From: Aliiglaciecola sp041538045
GTDB taxonomy: Bacteria > Pseudomonadota > Gammaproteobacteria > Enterobacterales > Alteromonadaceae
NCBI RefSeq assembly: GCF_041538045.1
Contig: NZ_JBGOSE010000002.1
Location: 316,801-380,800 of the forward strand
DNA: 64,000 bases
Reading direction: 5' to 3'
A program made the translations under genes and the position numbers. The notes under the pieces were generated by a model. It did no database searches. It was not told where the DNA came from and saw nothing but the letters and a program-made list of their open reading frames with translations. Positions 56,445 through 63,941 of the stretch are shown one piece after another (positions within the stretch are counted from its first letter, which is position 1; each line of letters begins with the position of its first letter).

Positions 56445-56471
56445 AAAACTGGCTTTTATGATGCCGGTTTT
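56445..56471 (-). terminator. Hairpin between convergent liuE and the OpuAC gene
   Basis: AAAACTGGC / GCCGGTTTT: nine pairs with one G-T, 9-nt loop. On the minus strand it is followed by TGTTACTTTT. It probably ends the solute-binding operon and perhaps the liu transcript too. Confidence 0.5.
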
Positions 56472-57700
56472 GCTTGCATCTGTTTATGCTTTTTCAGTGC
56501 TTGCTGAAAGATTATTTTCGCCTCTTCTTTTGCTCTAACCGGATCATTGTTAGATTTTTCAATCCTGGCGACAATGTTATTTAAATCATCGGTGTTCATG
56601 CAATCTTCCAATATGCTCAGACGATCTTCTAGCTCTGGAAATTTTTTCAAAACAGCTTCGGATATTAACGGTTGTGCTAAATATCGGGGGAAAAATTGAT
56701 CGGTATCTTTTAGTATAATCACGTCGCCACTGGTGACCTGAGGATCAGACTCGTATCCGACAAAAACCTCGGCCTCACCACTTTCCTTTGCAGAATAGCG
56801 ATCGGTTATGCTGCAAGGTAAAACGGATTTAAATTTAACGCCATATTCTAACAAACCCAGTAAACAGTCCTTGCGGTTCATAAATTCCGGATCAGCACTG
56901 AATGTTAGTTTAGCTCCCTTGGTTTTTAAGTCGCTAATACAGGTTATTTCTTCAGACTCAGCCGTTTCTGGTGTCATCACCAAGCAGTAATCTTCGCTAC
57001 AACCAAGATTAGCTAACCATTTAATGCCTAAGCCCTGACCATAATGATTCAACTCATCAGTTAAGGTGTTTGCTGATTTGACCTCATGGGTTTCAGTTTT
57101 ATGCTGAATATTAAAATACTGCAAACAAGTACCAGTTTAATCCATATAAACATCTAACCATCTATACTTTAATTCTGCGAAATTATGCATGCTGTCACCA
57201 TTGGGATAACGTATTTCGCAAACGAAATGTGGATTATCATGGCGTATCGCCAAAGCTAACAGCTCAGTGAAAAACATCTGTGACAGATCACTTTTAGCAC
57301 CAATAATAATTTTTGGATTTGACCCTTCCAATCGTTGTGAGGCCAATACGTCTTCACCAGCTAGTATGGGCCAAAATGATTGTTCGGAAGTGCTGACTTG
57401 ACGCTGCACACGACCAATGGTTTGACTGAAATTTGATTCCATTTCATTGAGTTGTACATGAAATTCTTTGTCGGAAACCTTCAAGGTTAACGATTGAATA
57501 AAACTTGGCATATTGATAATCACAAATGGCATGATCAATAACGCGAATAAGATCAAAACCTGATTTGTGGCGCGTAAATATTCATCAAGCCCAAATAGTT
57601 TTAACTCCGCAAGAAAAAATAACAGCACAGCTAAGCAGTATATAAAAAGTAAATAAGGTGCTGATTTTGATAAGAAACTACTCTTTTTCTTAGATTTCAT
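56456..57700 (-). pseudogene. Membrane-anchored OpuAC-type binding protein interrupted by one stop codon
   Basis: One frame from the ATG at 57700 (GGAG 6 bp upstream) to 56456, about 414 codons, interrupted once by TAA at 57139-57137. Two membrane helices (about 16-65) and a coiled stretch precede an OpuAC glycine-betaine-type binding domain that begins with PKIIIGAKSDLSQ. The stop replaces the tyrosine of the family's DVYxxYTGT block: the frame reads DVYMD, stop, TGTCLQYF. The second half is otherwise well conserved (RKDCLLGLLEYG, LKDTDQFFPRYLAQPL). Either a recent pseudogene, a sequencing error or two chains. Confidence 0.75.
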
Positions 57701-57719
57701 AGATTCTCCATTAAACGTA

Positions 57720-59168
57720 TTATTGCAACTGAACGGCTGTTGGCTCAAAACAATATAAGTTTGTTTTTGACGCTAAAGGACCATTTAACACATTCGCAAT
57801 GACTTTTTGTTGGTTAATAATTTCAAGGTTATTTAAGAATAATTCAGGCCATTGTCGCACCAAGGCTTTGGTCCCTTTAGGAAAGGTAAAGACTTCATTG
57901 GGCATACAACGCACTAATTGCTGATCATAACGTTGTCCTTGCACAAGTTGTTTACCGCCGGTTGATACCAACCTGACGGAATCGGCCATATCAATTTCAT
58001 TGGCAGCTTGTGTGAGTAAACTTTTAAAAGCATGAGGATTGCTTTTTAAATTATTAAGTACCTGATTAAATTGATTTCTAAGAGATAGGTTGTTTGGGTT
58101 ATTTTTCGAGAACATAACGCTATGGGGCACGTAATCAATATATTTAGCAAAACCAATTTTAGCGGATAACGTAGGCATAGACTGAGTTAAAACCGACTCC
58201 CCTACTTGTTTGGACTCAATAAATACTTTGGGTTTAGATGTATATGCTAACCATAACAAAGCTTCAGACATTGGCATTTTACATTCATTGCGACCTGATG
58301 AGTTTATGGGGGTGTGCATCGCAATATCTGGCGTCACAATAAGGTGTGAGTTTTCAATTAGATCTTCGACATTGCCTATTGTTGATTTAGCAGATTGATA
58401 GACATAAAAAGGTTGTGTATCCAAATGATTCAAAACTAATGGATCTGTGTAGTCAATTTGTAAAACCCGTTGAGATATTTTCAACCTGCGTGCTTCAGCG
58501 CTATTTGCAACCTCATTTAATTGCCCTTGGGTTAACTTTTTTGCGCTCACAAGTACCCATTCTCGATTACCGTCTAGCATTTCAAAGCCTTGTAAGGTGT
58601 CTTTAAAATGACAGGTATTGTTAGGAATGAATTGGCGTAATTTGGGCGTGTATTCATATCCAGCTAAAGTGATGACTGCGTATTTTTGTAAATCGGAGGG
58701 ATTCGCTATTGTCGCAGCAGAAGGATTGTGTTTTAGGTGAAAGAAGATCCCGTTAGGCACATCAATTATAGGGTCACTAAAATAAAATTGGTTTTCTCGT
58801 TCTGGCGTTTTAATGTAGGGATAGGTCCCCCTAATTTGACTATCCTGTTGTGACGATTGGGCTTTTGTATATGCCAGTTCCCAGGGCATAAATTGCAAAT
58901 CTACGCGATAGCCCATCTGCTCAAAAACGGATTTAACTACAACGCTTGCGATACCTTTCTGGGGTAAAGTCTCACCAGAATACGGAGTCCATTCCCCCGA
59001 AGATAGATGAATAACCTTTGGTCCAGTTGCCGGTTGTGAACTTGAATAAACAATGGCGGCGATTAAAAGTAACAATGCGATAATCAAACTAACCATAATC
59101 ATAGGGTTACTTTTAGAGCGAGCTGTATCCAAAGTCTCAACCTTTCCATCAAAAAGGTGACATCGCAT
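57720..59168 (-). CDS. Membrane-anchored solute-binding protein (SBP family 3-like)
   Basis: 482 residues from the ATG at 59168 (AGG upstream); TTG/GTG codons just before are alternatives. One membrane segment (about 25-45) anchors a periplasmic domain. The part from GEWTPYSGETLPQKGIASVVVKSVFEQMGY to NQFYFSDPIIDVPNG is typical of bacterial extracellular solute-binding proteins family 3. No permease or ATPase gene is near, so it may be a sensor or regulatory binding protein. Probably co-transcribed with the OpuAC gene 20 bp downstream. Confidence 0.72.
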   Translation of the reverse strand: MRCHLFDGKVETLDTARSKSNPMIMVSLIIALLLLIAAIVYSSSQPATGPKVIHLSSGEWTPYSGETLPQKGIASVVVKSVFEQMGYRVDLQFMPWELAYTKAQSSQQDSQIRGTYPYIKTPERENQFYFSDPIIDVPNGIFFHLKHNPSAATIANPSDLQKYAVITLAGYEYTPKLRQFIPNNTCHFKDTLQGFEMLDGNREWVLVSAKKLTQGQLNEVANSAEARRLKISQRVLQIDYTDPLVLNHLDTQPFYVYQSAKSTIGNVEDLIENSHLIVTPDIAMHTPINSSGRNECKMPMSEALLWLAYTSKPKVFIESKQVGESVLTQSMPTLSAKIGFAKYIDYVPHSVMFSKNNPNNLSLRNQFNQVLNNLKSNPHAFKSLLTQAANEIDMADSVRLVSTGGKQLVQGQRYDQQLVRCMPNEVFTFPKGTKALVRQWPELFLNNLEIINQQKVIANVLNGPLASKTNLYCFEPTAVQLQ

Positions 59169-59347
59169 CACCAACCTGTATAAATTCTATACAACAATCT
59201 AACATTTGTCAGGTTGATAACAATCTTAAGGTAAATAAAAGTAATTATTCATGGCAAGCTAGTAGATAGTCAGCGTAAACCTCTTTCAATCTAGGCTATA
59301 AAGCCGTAATTTAGAGTTTATTCCTTTGATGTTACGGTGAATTATTG

Positions 59348-59932
59348 ATGTTTTTAGCTGGAATAAAGCGCGCGAGTTGCGGCTTCTTGCTGTTTACAGG
59401 CTTAAATGCTTTTTCTGAGGTTGTGTTAACTGAAAAGTTCGAACACTATTCCATTGCCCCCACGACTCGACAGCAAATAAAAATTGAATTGCGCGCAAAC
59501 TCCCCCGTTGTAAAAGAAAATCAACTATTTCACGGTCGCACACAATGGCAGTTAACTCCGGTTTTCGGATTACAAACTAGCGGCAACCTGTGCCGACTTG
59601 TAGGTATCAAAGTGTATTTAGAGGGGCTTTATACCATGCCCGAAATGTCTAACAGAGAAACCGCAGAAGAAAACTTAAAACAAACCTTTGACGATTATTA
59701 CGCCGCTTTATTGGATCACGAAAAAGGCCATCAGGCGATTTGGATTGAAGCTGGTGAAAGCATTGAACGAAAACTAAAAAGCATGCCTCCCCATTTTCAA
59801 TGCAGCCAATTAAAATCCCAAGCCAGCAAACAAGTCGCCAAACTCGTAAAGTTCTTCCAACTACAGAATAAACAATACGACCAAAACACCGGACACGGCA
59901 AAACCCAAGGTGTGTTTATTTCTGGAAATTAA
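59348..59932 (+). CDS. DUF922-type secreted zinc-dependent protease
   Basis: 194 residues from the ATG at 59348 (an adjoining TTG is possible). Signal peptide (GIKRASCGFLLFTGLNAFSEV) and a DUF922 domain with the metallopeptidase motif HEKGH in LLDHEKGHQAIWIEA. Family members are predicted secreted zinc proteases without known substrates. The stop codon lies in a 9-bp stem hairpin (59929-59949). Confidence 0.8.
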   Translation: MFLAGIKRASCGFLLFTGLNAFSEVVLTEKFEHYSIAPTTRQQIKIELRANSPVVKENQLFHGRTQWQLTPVFGLQTSGNLCRLVGIKVYLEGLYTMPEMSNRETAEENLKQTFDDYYAALLDHEKGHQAIWIEAGESIERKLKSMPPHFQCSQLKSQASKQVAKLVKFFQLQNKQYDQNTGHGKTQGVFISGN

Positions 59933-59949
59933 ATACCTGCGGTATTTAA
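59929..59949 (+). terminator. Hairpin at the end of the DUF922 gene
   Basis: TTAAATACC-TGC-GGTATTTAA, perfect 9-bp stem overlapping the stop codon. AT-rich with no T-run, so weak as a terminator. Confidence 0.35.
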
Positions 59950-60113
59950 ATAGAAAATACACGGCGTTTTTTTACAAGATTGAATTGCGGTAATGTTCAA
60001 CCACATTCCAAAAACAACGTCTTGCTAAGAGGAAAGTAATAGTTGTATGAAATGTGTTGCGAAGCGGAACCGAGCTAACTGTTACGAGTCCTGCATAAGT
60101 AATTTGTATGTCA

Positions 60114-60141
60114 TAAAAAAGCCTCAACAGAGCTGAGGCTT
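60114..60141 (-). terminator. Terminator of the PEP-CTERM gene
   Basis: AGCCTCA/TGAGGCT with 7-nt loop, followed on the minus strand by a run of six T. Good intrinsic terminator 27 bp after the stop. Confidence 0.8.
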
Positions 60142-60167
60142 AGAAATACTTTGCACTTTAATGTTGT

Positions 60168-60752
60168 TTACTTTTTTCTTGAAAAACCAATCAATGCCAA
60201 GCAAAGGCTAAATAATGCAATGCTGGTTGGTTCTGGAACTGATGAAATAACACCATCAAACTGAACTTCGCTCAAACCTGTAAAGGTATCACCGTAGTTG
60301 GAGTTTAGGTTAAATTTTAAGTACTGTGCAGTTGTATTCAATGCTATTGTCTCTGAAAAAATAGGAGTTCCAGCAGATTCATTAAGTACAAAATCTCCAA
60401 TAGTAAAGTATGTAACCCCGTCAAGAGAGCCTTCAATGCCTAAGTCTTTGACTGAGCGCCCTGTCCCGCAGCACCCGCCGCCATAATTCCATATCGAACT
60501 AGAAGAAATATCGAATATTGCTCCTAAATCAAAAGTAAGGACGCCTGTTACAGTGCCATCAGTCATCCATTTGTTTACAAAGTTACCGGAATGTTCAGCA
60601 CCGGACAAACCTGAGCCATTAATTAGGTTATCGACGTTATATGAAAAAAATGTACTCGATGCAGTTACATCTGAAGCTGTTATTAACCCAGCATTGGAAA
60701 TGGACGATGCTAAAACTAGTACAGCACCTAATAATATTTTCTTCAATTTCAT
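60168..60752 (-). CDS. PEP-CTERM protein with discoidin (F5/8 C)-like domain
   Basis: 194 residues from the ATG at 60752 (AAGGAAG upstream). Signal peptide ending ISNAG, then a beta-sandwich domain resembling coagulation factor 5/8 C (LTFDLGAIFDISSSSIWNYGGG, SLDGVTYFTIGDF, AQYLKFNLNSNYG). The end is a PEP-CTERM sorting tag (VPEPTS, hydrophobic helix, SRKK), so export and sorting depend on an exosortase elsewhere. Likely binds polysaccharide at the surface. It lies just past the distal end of the cassette array. Confidence 0.85.
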   Translation of the reverse strand: MKLKKILLGAVLVLASSISNAGLITASDVTASSTFFSYNVDNLINGSGLSGAEHSGNFVNKWMTDGTVTGVLTFDLGAIFDISSSSIWNYGGGCCGTGRSVKDLGIEGSLDGVTYFTIGDFVLNESAGTPIFSETIALNTTAQYLKFNLNSNYGDTFTGLSEVQFDGVISSVPEPTSIALFSLCLALIGFSRKK

Positions 60753-60926
60753 AGTGACTTCCTTAAAATTATCAATTACCACTCGATAAAGCAATTAGTG
60801 CACCACAACCGCAAGACATTGTTTTATAAACATAAATAAAATTTTCTTCGAAAAAAACACGTAATATGTAAAAAAATCGACAAAAAACATGAAAAATCGT
60901 TATAGCATCTTAATTCTACGATTTAT

Positions 60927-61043
60927 GCCTAACGCTTTGAATATAGGGGTTTTAGGAGTGCTTCGGCCGAAGGCCTCCGAGTCTTTTTCCCTGTGAGCGA
61001 AGCGAATGTTGTTTATTGTTTTGTATGGATAACCTTGTTATGC
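60927..61043 (-). other. attC recombination site of the PLD-nuclease cassette
   Basis: Read on the minus strand: R''-like GCATAAC, 103 bp with a central palindrome CTTCGGCCGAAG, and R' GTTAGGC, a perfect match to GTTRRRY. The stop of the nuclease gene lies within the R'' box, as usual for cassettes. It marks the distal end of the array; no further attC is seen to its left. Confidence 0.75.
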
Positions 61044-62228
61044 CTTATGCTCATAAAAAACACAATCCAACAATGCTGCACGACCTTGCCATATTGCTTT
61101 TTCAGTTTTTCCTTTCGGATACTCAGTTTGCCACCAGACAGAATCATGAATACGACAAATTAATTCATCCCAATACCTTTCATAAGTCATTTCGCTAACG
61201 TTAATACCAAAATCTTTACACATGTTTTTATTGTTTTTGTCATCAATACATACAAAAAGATCTGGTCGTTTCATCGCAAGTAACCGACTAGCCGTTCCTA
61301 TGCCATCTCTACCATCAGGAAACGCTTTGACAAAGTAATTAATAAATTGCATAAAATCACTTCTAGTAATATTTTTGTTTAAATCTATATGCTGAAGAGC
61401 ATCTGATATATATGAATTATTATTGTTTATATTACTATGAAAAACACCTGCCCCCTTCATGCTGCCAAACAAGCCCCAATGAGCATGAAGATCATTTGGT
61501 AAACCGGCAATTGTCTTACGTAAAGCAAGTGGCATATCCCTATATTCATCATAATCTAGAAATCCTTGATGAATAATGTTGAGTAAATCGATGCGTTCGT
61601 TAATACCGTGGTAAGGATCTTTTTTAACCAAAGAGGAGAAGTCATCCCAAGACATCCGCATTATAGTGCTTTGTATTGCAGGTTTACCTGATGTTTTATT
61701 CCCATAGATGTCTGAAAGCCCATCAATTTTGGTTTTGTTTTTAGCCCATAGACATCGATAAGCTTTAGTCTCCTCTGCTGTTACTGAAGAAGCTTTATCA
61801 AAATAACCAGTAATATTTTTAAGAATCTCGGCTTTCAGGTTAGGTTGTGATTGGTCAAAACTTGAAATATGGACATTCATTTCCTGATTATTTTTCATCG
61901 CTCCAGCAGTCATATTGGCACTACCTATGATGGCTTCCCAACCTATGGTATTCGAGAAAAAATATACTTTAGGGTGAAAAACACCACTAGGCTGAGTAAT
62001 AAACTTAACACTATCACTCCCTATAAAAGCCTCTAATACATTTGGATCTGTTTGATAAAAATGCGTGCCTATTGTTGTTGATGTCAATTTATCTTTATTT
62101 TCCAGCAATGCATTAAACACATTTGTGTCAGCTGATGCCCAAGCCACAGAAATACGAATATCATCATATTTATTAATAAGTTTAATAAGTAAACTTTCAA
62201 ATTTATTATTATTTGTAATTATGTTCAT
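61038..62228 (-). CDS. Cassette-encoded phospholipase-D-type nuclease with HhH-like C-terminus
   Basis: 396 residues from the ATG at 62228; a GTG 39 bp earlier lies in the previous attC and is less likely. A single HKD-type motif (FHPKVYFF with His85 and Lys87; IGSANMT with Asn105) suggests a dimeric PLD nuclease as in BfiI-type restriction enzymes. The C-terminal part has GIGTASRLLAMKRPDLFVCIDD, like the helix-hairpin-helix segment of DNA glycosylases. A defence or DNA-processing role is likely but unproven. Stop codon overlaps the following attC. Confidence 0.72.
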   Translation of the reverse strand: MNIITNNNKFESLLIKLINKYDDIRISVAWASADTNVFNALLENKDKLTSTTIGTHFYQTDPNVLEAFIGSDSVKFITQPSGVFHPKVYFFSNTIGWEAIIGSANMTAGAMKNNQEMNVHISSFDQSQPNLKAEILKNITGYFDKASSVTAEETKAYRCLWAKNKTKIDGLSDIYGNKTSGKPAIQSTIMRMSWDDFSSLVKKDPYHGINERIDLLNIIHQGFLDYDEYRDMPLALRKTIAGLPNDLHAHWGLFGSMKGAGVFHSNINNNNSYISDALQHIDLNKNITRSDFMQFINYFVKAFPDGRDGIGTASRLLAMKRPDLFVCIDDKNNKNMCKDFGINVSEMTYERYWDELICRIHDSVWWQTEYPKGKTEKAIWQGRAALLDCVFYEHKA

Positions 62229-62253
62229 ACGAAATTCCCGATGTATGATGGAG

Positions 62254-62325
62254 GCATAACGCTTCACTCACCGGAAAATTGGGAGCGCAGCGAGTAATTT
62301 TTCCGCGTGCAGAAACTTGTCATAC
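62254..62325 (-). other. attC site of the truncated methyltransferase cassette
   Basis: 72 bp. R' GTTATGC at 62254-62260 (plus strand GCATAAC); R'' is the degenerate GTCATAC at 62319-62325. Arms CGGAAAATT/AATTTTTCCG make the extrahelical hairpin. It is about 90% identical over 59 bp to the site at 63942-64000, with a compensatory A/T swap. Confidence 0.7.
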
Positions 62326-62490
62326 GGCATTAATAGGCGAATTCCTAGAGAACCAAGCGTGGACAAAACCCGACTGGTAAAACTGAACAGGTGAGCCAAA
62401 ACCACCACGTACAATAATTGACTTAACCTCATCAGGAGGCAAAATCGCCACGTCTTTTTCCCATGCAGTAGGCGCGAGCTTGCGAGCACC
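62320..62490 (-). pseudogene. Truncated cassette gene, methyltransferase-like C-terminus
   Basis: An open frame of 56 codons without a start codon, closing in the attC R'' box like its neighbours. The segment SIIVRGGFGSPVQFYQSGFV followed by HAWFSRN resembles the C-terminus of class I SAM methyltransferases. The 5' part of the gene is missing; the upstream sequence jumps straight into half of the preceding cassette's attC. Confidence 0.5.
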
Positions 62491-62512
62491 CTAATCGACG
62501 CGCTTGTTATAT
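62421..62512 (-). other. Possible degenerate attC after the DUF2867 cassette
   Basis: The R'' half is clear (ATATAAC at 62506-62512, containing the DUF2867 stop). A possible R' (GTTAAGT at 62421-62427) fits GTTRRRY, but it lies inside the truncated frame and the internal arms do not pair well. More likely only the left half of an attC survives. Confidence 0.35.
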
Positions 62513-63004
62513 GCGACCTGCTTTGAGTGCTTGTCTAATACAATACTTAGCAACTAATTTATGAAAAGGCTTTATAAAAGCCATGTACACTTTACCTGTT
62601 TTAGTTTTTAAATTAACTAAGGTAGACACAGAAAACTCTTGTTCTGATAATTTTAAAACAGATAACCACATATCCATATTAGGCTCATACGCACCACAAA
62701 TAACTTCTTTGGTTTCTACTGACTCGATTACAAGGAAGCCTGCTTTCTTGCCTGCCTGAATATCATCTAGTGGCAGACTCATTTCTGTATTACTAGCCGA
62801 GAAGCCAAAGTGTTTCACTATGGAATTACGCAAAGATAAAGCGAGTTGCACTGGTTTGGGCAAAAAACCAAATATGCTGTGATATACATTTTTAGCTTCA
62901 AGGTTAGTTTTATTAACCCGAACTTTAAATGAATCTCGATAATAAGAATTGACCTCTTTACCGTTGATTTTTGTTTCTAATGGAAATTCCATTTCCGAAA
63001 CCAT
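62507..63004 (-). CDS. DUF2867-family protein in an integron cassette
   Basis: 165 residues from the ATG at 63004, with a strong AAGGAGG site; a TTG 6 bp earlier is possible. SYYRDSFKVRV, the NVYHSIFGFLPKPVQLALSLRN block and IVKHFGF match DUF2867. The family fold is START/SRPBCC-like and its function is unknown. Stop lies in the R'' box of the following site. Confidence 0.8.
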   Translation of the reverse strand: MVSEMEFPLETKINGKEVNSYYRDSFKVRVNKTNLEAKNVYHSIFGFLPKPVQLALSLRNSIVKHFGFSASNTEMSLPLDDIQAGKKAGFLVIESVETKEVICGAYEPNMDMWLSVLKLSEQEFSVSTLVNLKTKTGKVYMAFIKPFHKLVAKYCIRQALKAGRI

Positions 63005-63027
63005 GTGCAACCTCCTTGGAGCATAGC

Positions 63028-63127
63028 ATATAACACCCCGAGCAGGGGCAAGTACATGCAGGCTATATTACGGAACGAAGTGACGGGAGCCTGCATGTAA
63101 TTGTCCCGCTGACTTAGTTTGTTATGT
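63028..63127 (-). other. attC site of the C39-peptidase cassette
   Basis: 100 bp, R' GTTATAT side at 63028-63034 and R'' at 63121-63127. Strong stem: perfect 12-bp arms TACATGCAGGCT/AGCCTGCATGTA extended by GGGGCAA and TTGTCCC with a bulge. The stop codon of the upstream gene lies in R''. Confidence 0.8.
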
Positions 63128-63754
63128 GTTTTCGCTTGCGCTAAATCCATCGCAGGACAAACATAGCTCTTCACTAACTACCATCCCATTGCTATTCGCT
63201 AGTTTTGAAAAAGATGTATCAATTGATGAGCCGCAATTTGGACAATGCCGTGATGTACTTACACTTAAATTACTTGCTACAACCAAGGCTGTATTTCCAC
63301 CAATCTCTTGGTTCTTAGCTGTTTTAGTCACAGATGTCTCAAGTTCTTTTAGCGAAACACTTTTACGTTTCCTATTTTCTGGATCGTTTAATATTACCCG
63401 ACTATCAATAAAATTTTTAATGACAGAGAAATGCCCACCGATTTTGTTTTCAAAGGATAAATGGTTAACTACTGGAGCAATTTCATTATCTAAACACAAC
63501 GTCAAAAACTCACTCAAATCAATGTATCTGACAATAGAACATCGAATTCCGATAGAGTTTAAGTATGCGCCGAGTTTATACGTTCTACAGTATTCTCGAT
63601 TTAGTTCTGGACTGATAGCACTAACATTGCCCCATATTTCATCTAAATTAACTTTCTGATTTGAATAGTATTTGATCAGCATAGCTAAGCATGCAGCCCC
63701 ACATTTGGGAGATTTCTTTGGTTGGGCGACAAAGGGGATGTTAATTAGAGTCAA
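63122..63754 (-). CDS. C39-like cysteine peptidase with C-terminal zinc ribbon, in a cassette
   Basis: 210 residues. Papain-like C39 core: Gln11 and Cys18 in VAQPKKSPKCGAACLAMLIKYY-type start, His108 in GGHFSVIKNF, Asp124 in ILNDPE: all catalytic positions are present. Residues 171-201 form a zinc ribbon (CPNC...CLSC). C39 domains normally cut double-glycine leaders or occur in bacteriocin exporters, where no zinc ribbon or lone soluble form is usual. No membrane segment. Target unknown. Confidence 0.75.
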   Translation of the reverse strand: MTLINIPFVAQPKKSPKCGAACLAMLIKYYSNQKVNLDEIWGNVSAISPELNREYCRTYKLGAYLNSIGIRCSIVRYIDLSEFLTLCLDNEIAPVVNHLSFENKIGGHFSVIKNFIDSRVILNDPENRKRKSVSLKELETSVTKTAKNQEIGGNTALVVASNLSVSTSRHCPNCGSSIDTSFSKLANSNGMVVSEELCLSCDGFSASENT

Positions 63755-63774
63755 AATGTATCCTTACATATAAC

Positions 63775-63941
63775 GAGGGTGTAGAAAAACCCTCACCTTA
63801 ATATTTACTATAAAAATTAGCCTAATCTGACCTTAAAAATGCGCTGCTACGTGAAATCTGGATAGGTTTCACTATTGAACAACAATTACATTTAAAGCAG
63901 AACACGGTAGTTTTTTGGCTCCGACCTTTTTCTACAGCCTC
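63775..63941. mobile_element. MITE-like element inserted in an attC
   Basis: 167 bp with 15-bp terminal inverted repeats (GAGG[G/C]TGTAGAAAAA, one mismatch) at 63775-63789 and 63927-63941, flanked by AAC on both sides (63772-63774 and 63942-63944), a 3-bp target duplication. No transposase frame inside. It splits the R' box of the attC preceding the C39 cassette. Confidence 0.65.

Noticed and set aside
62268..62489. 73-codon minus-strand frame between cassette genes
   Set aside because: It reads through attC sequence in its last 20 codons; the adjacent frame with the methyltransferase-like ending and a stop in the R'' box fits better.
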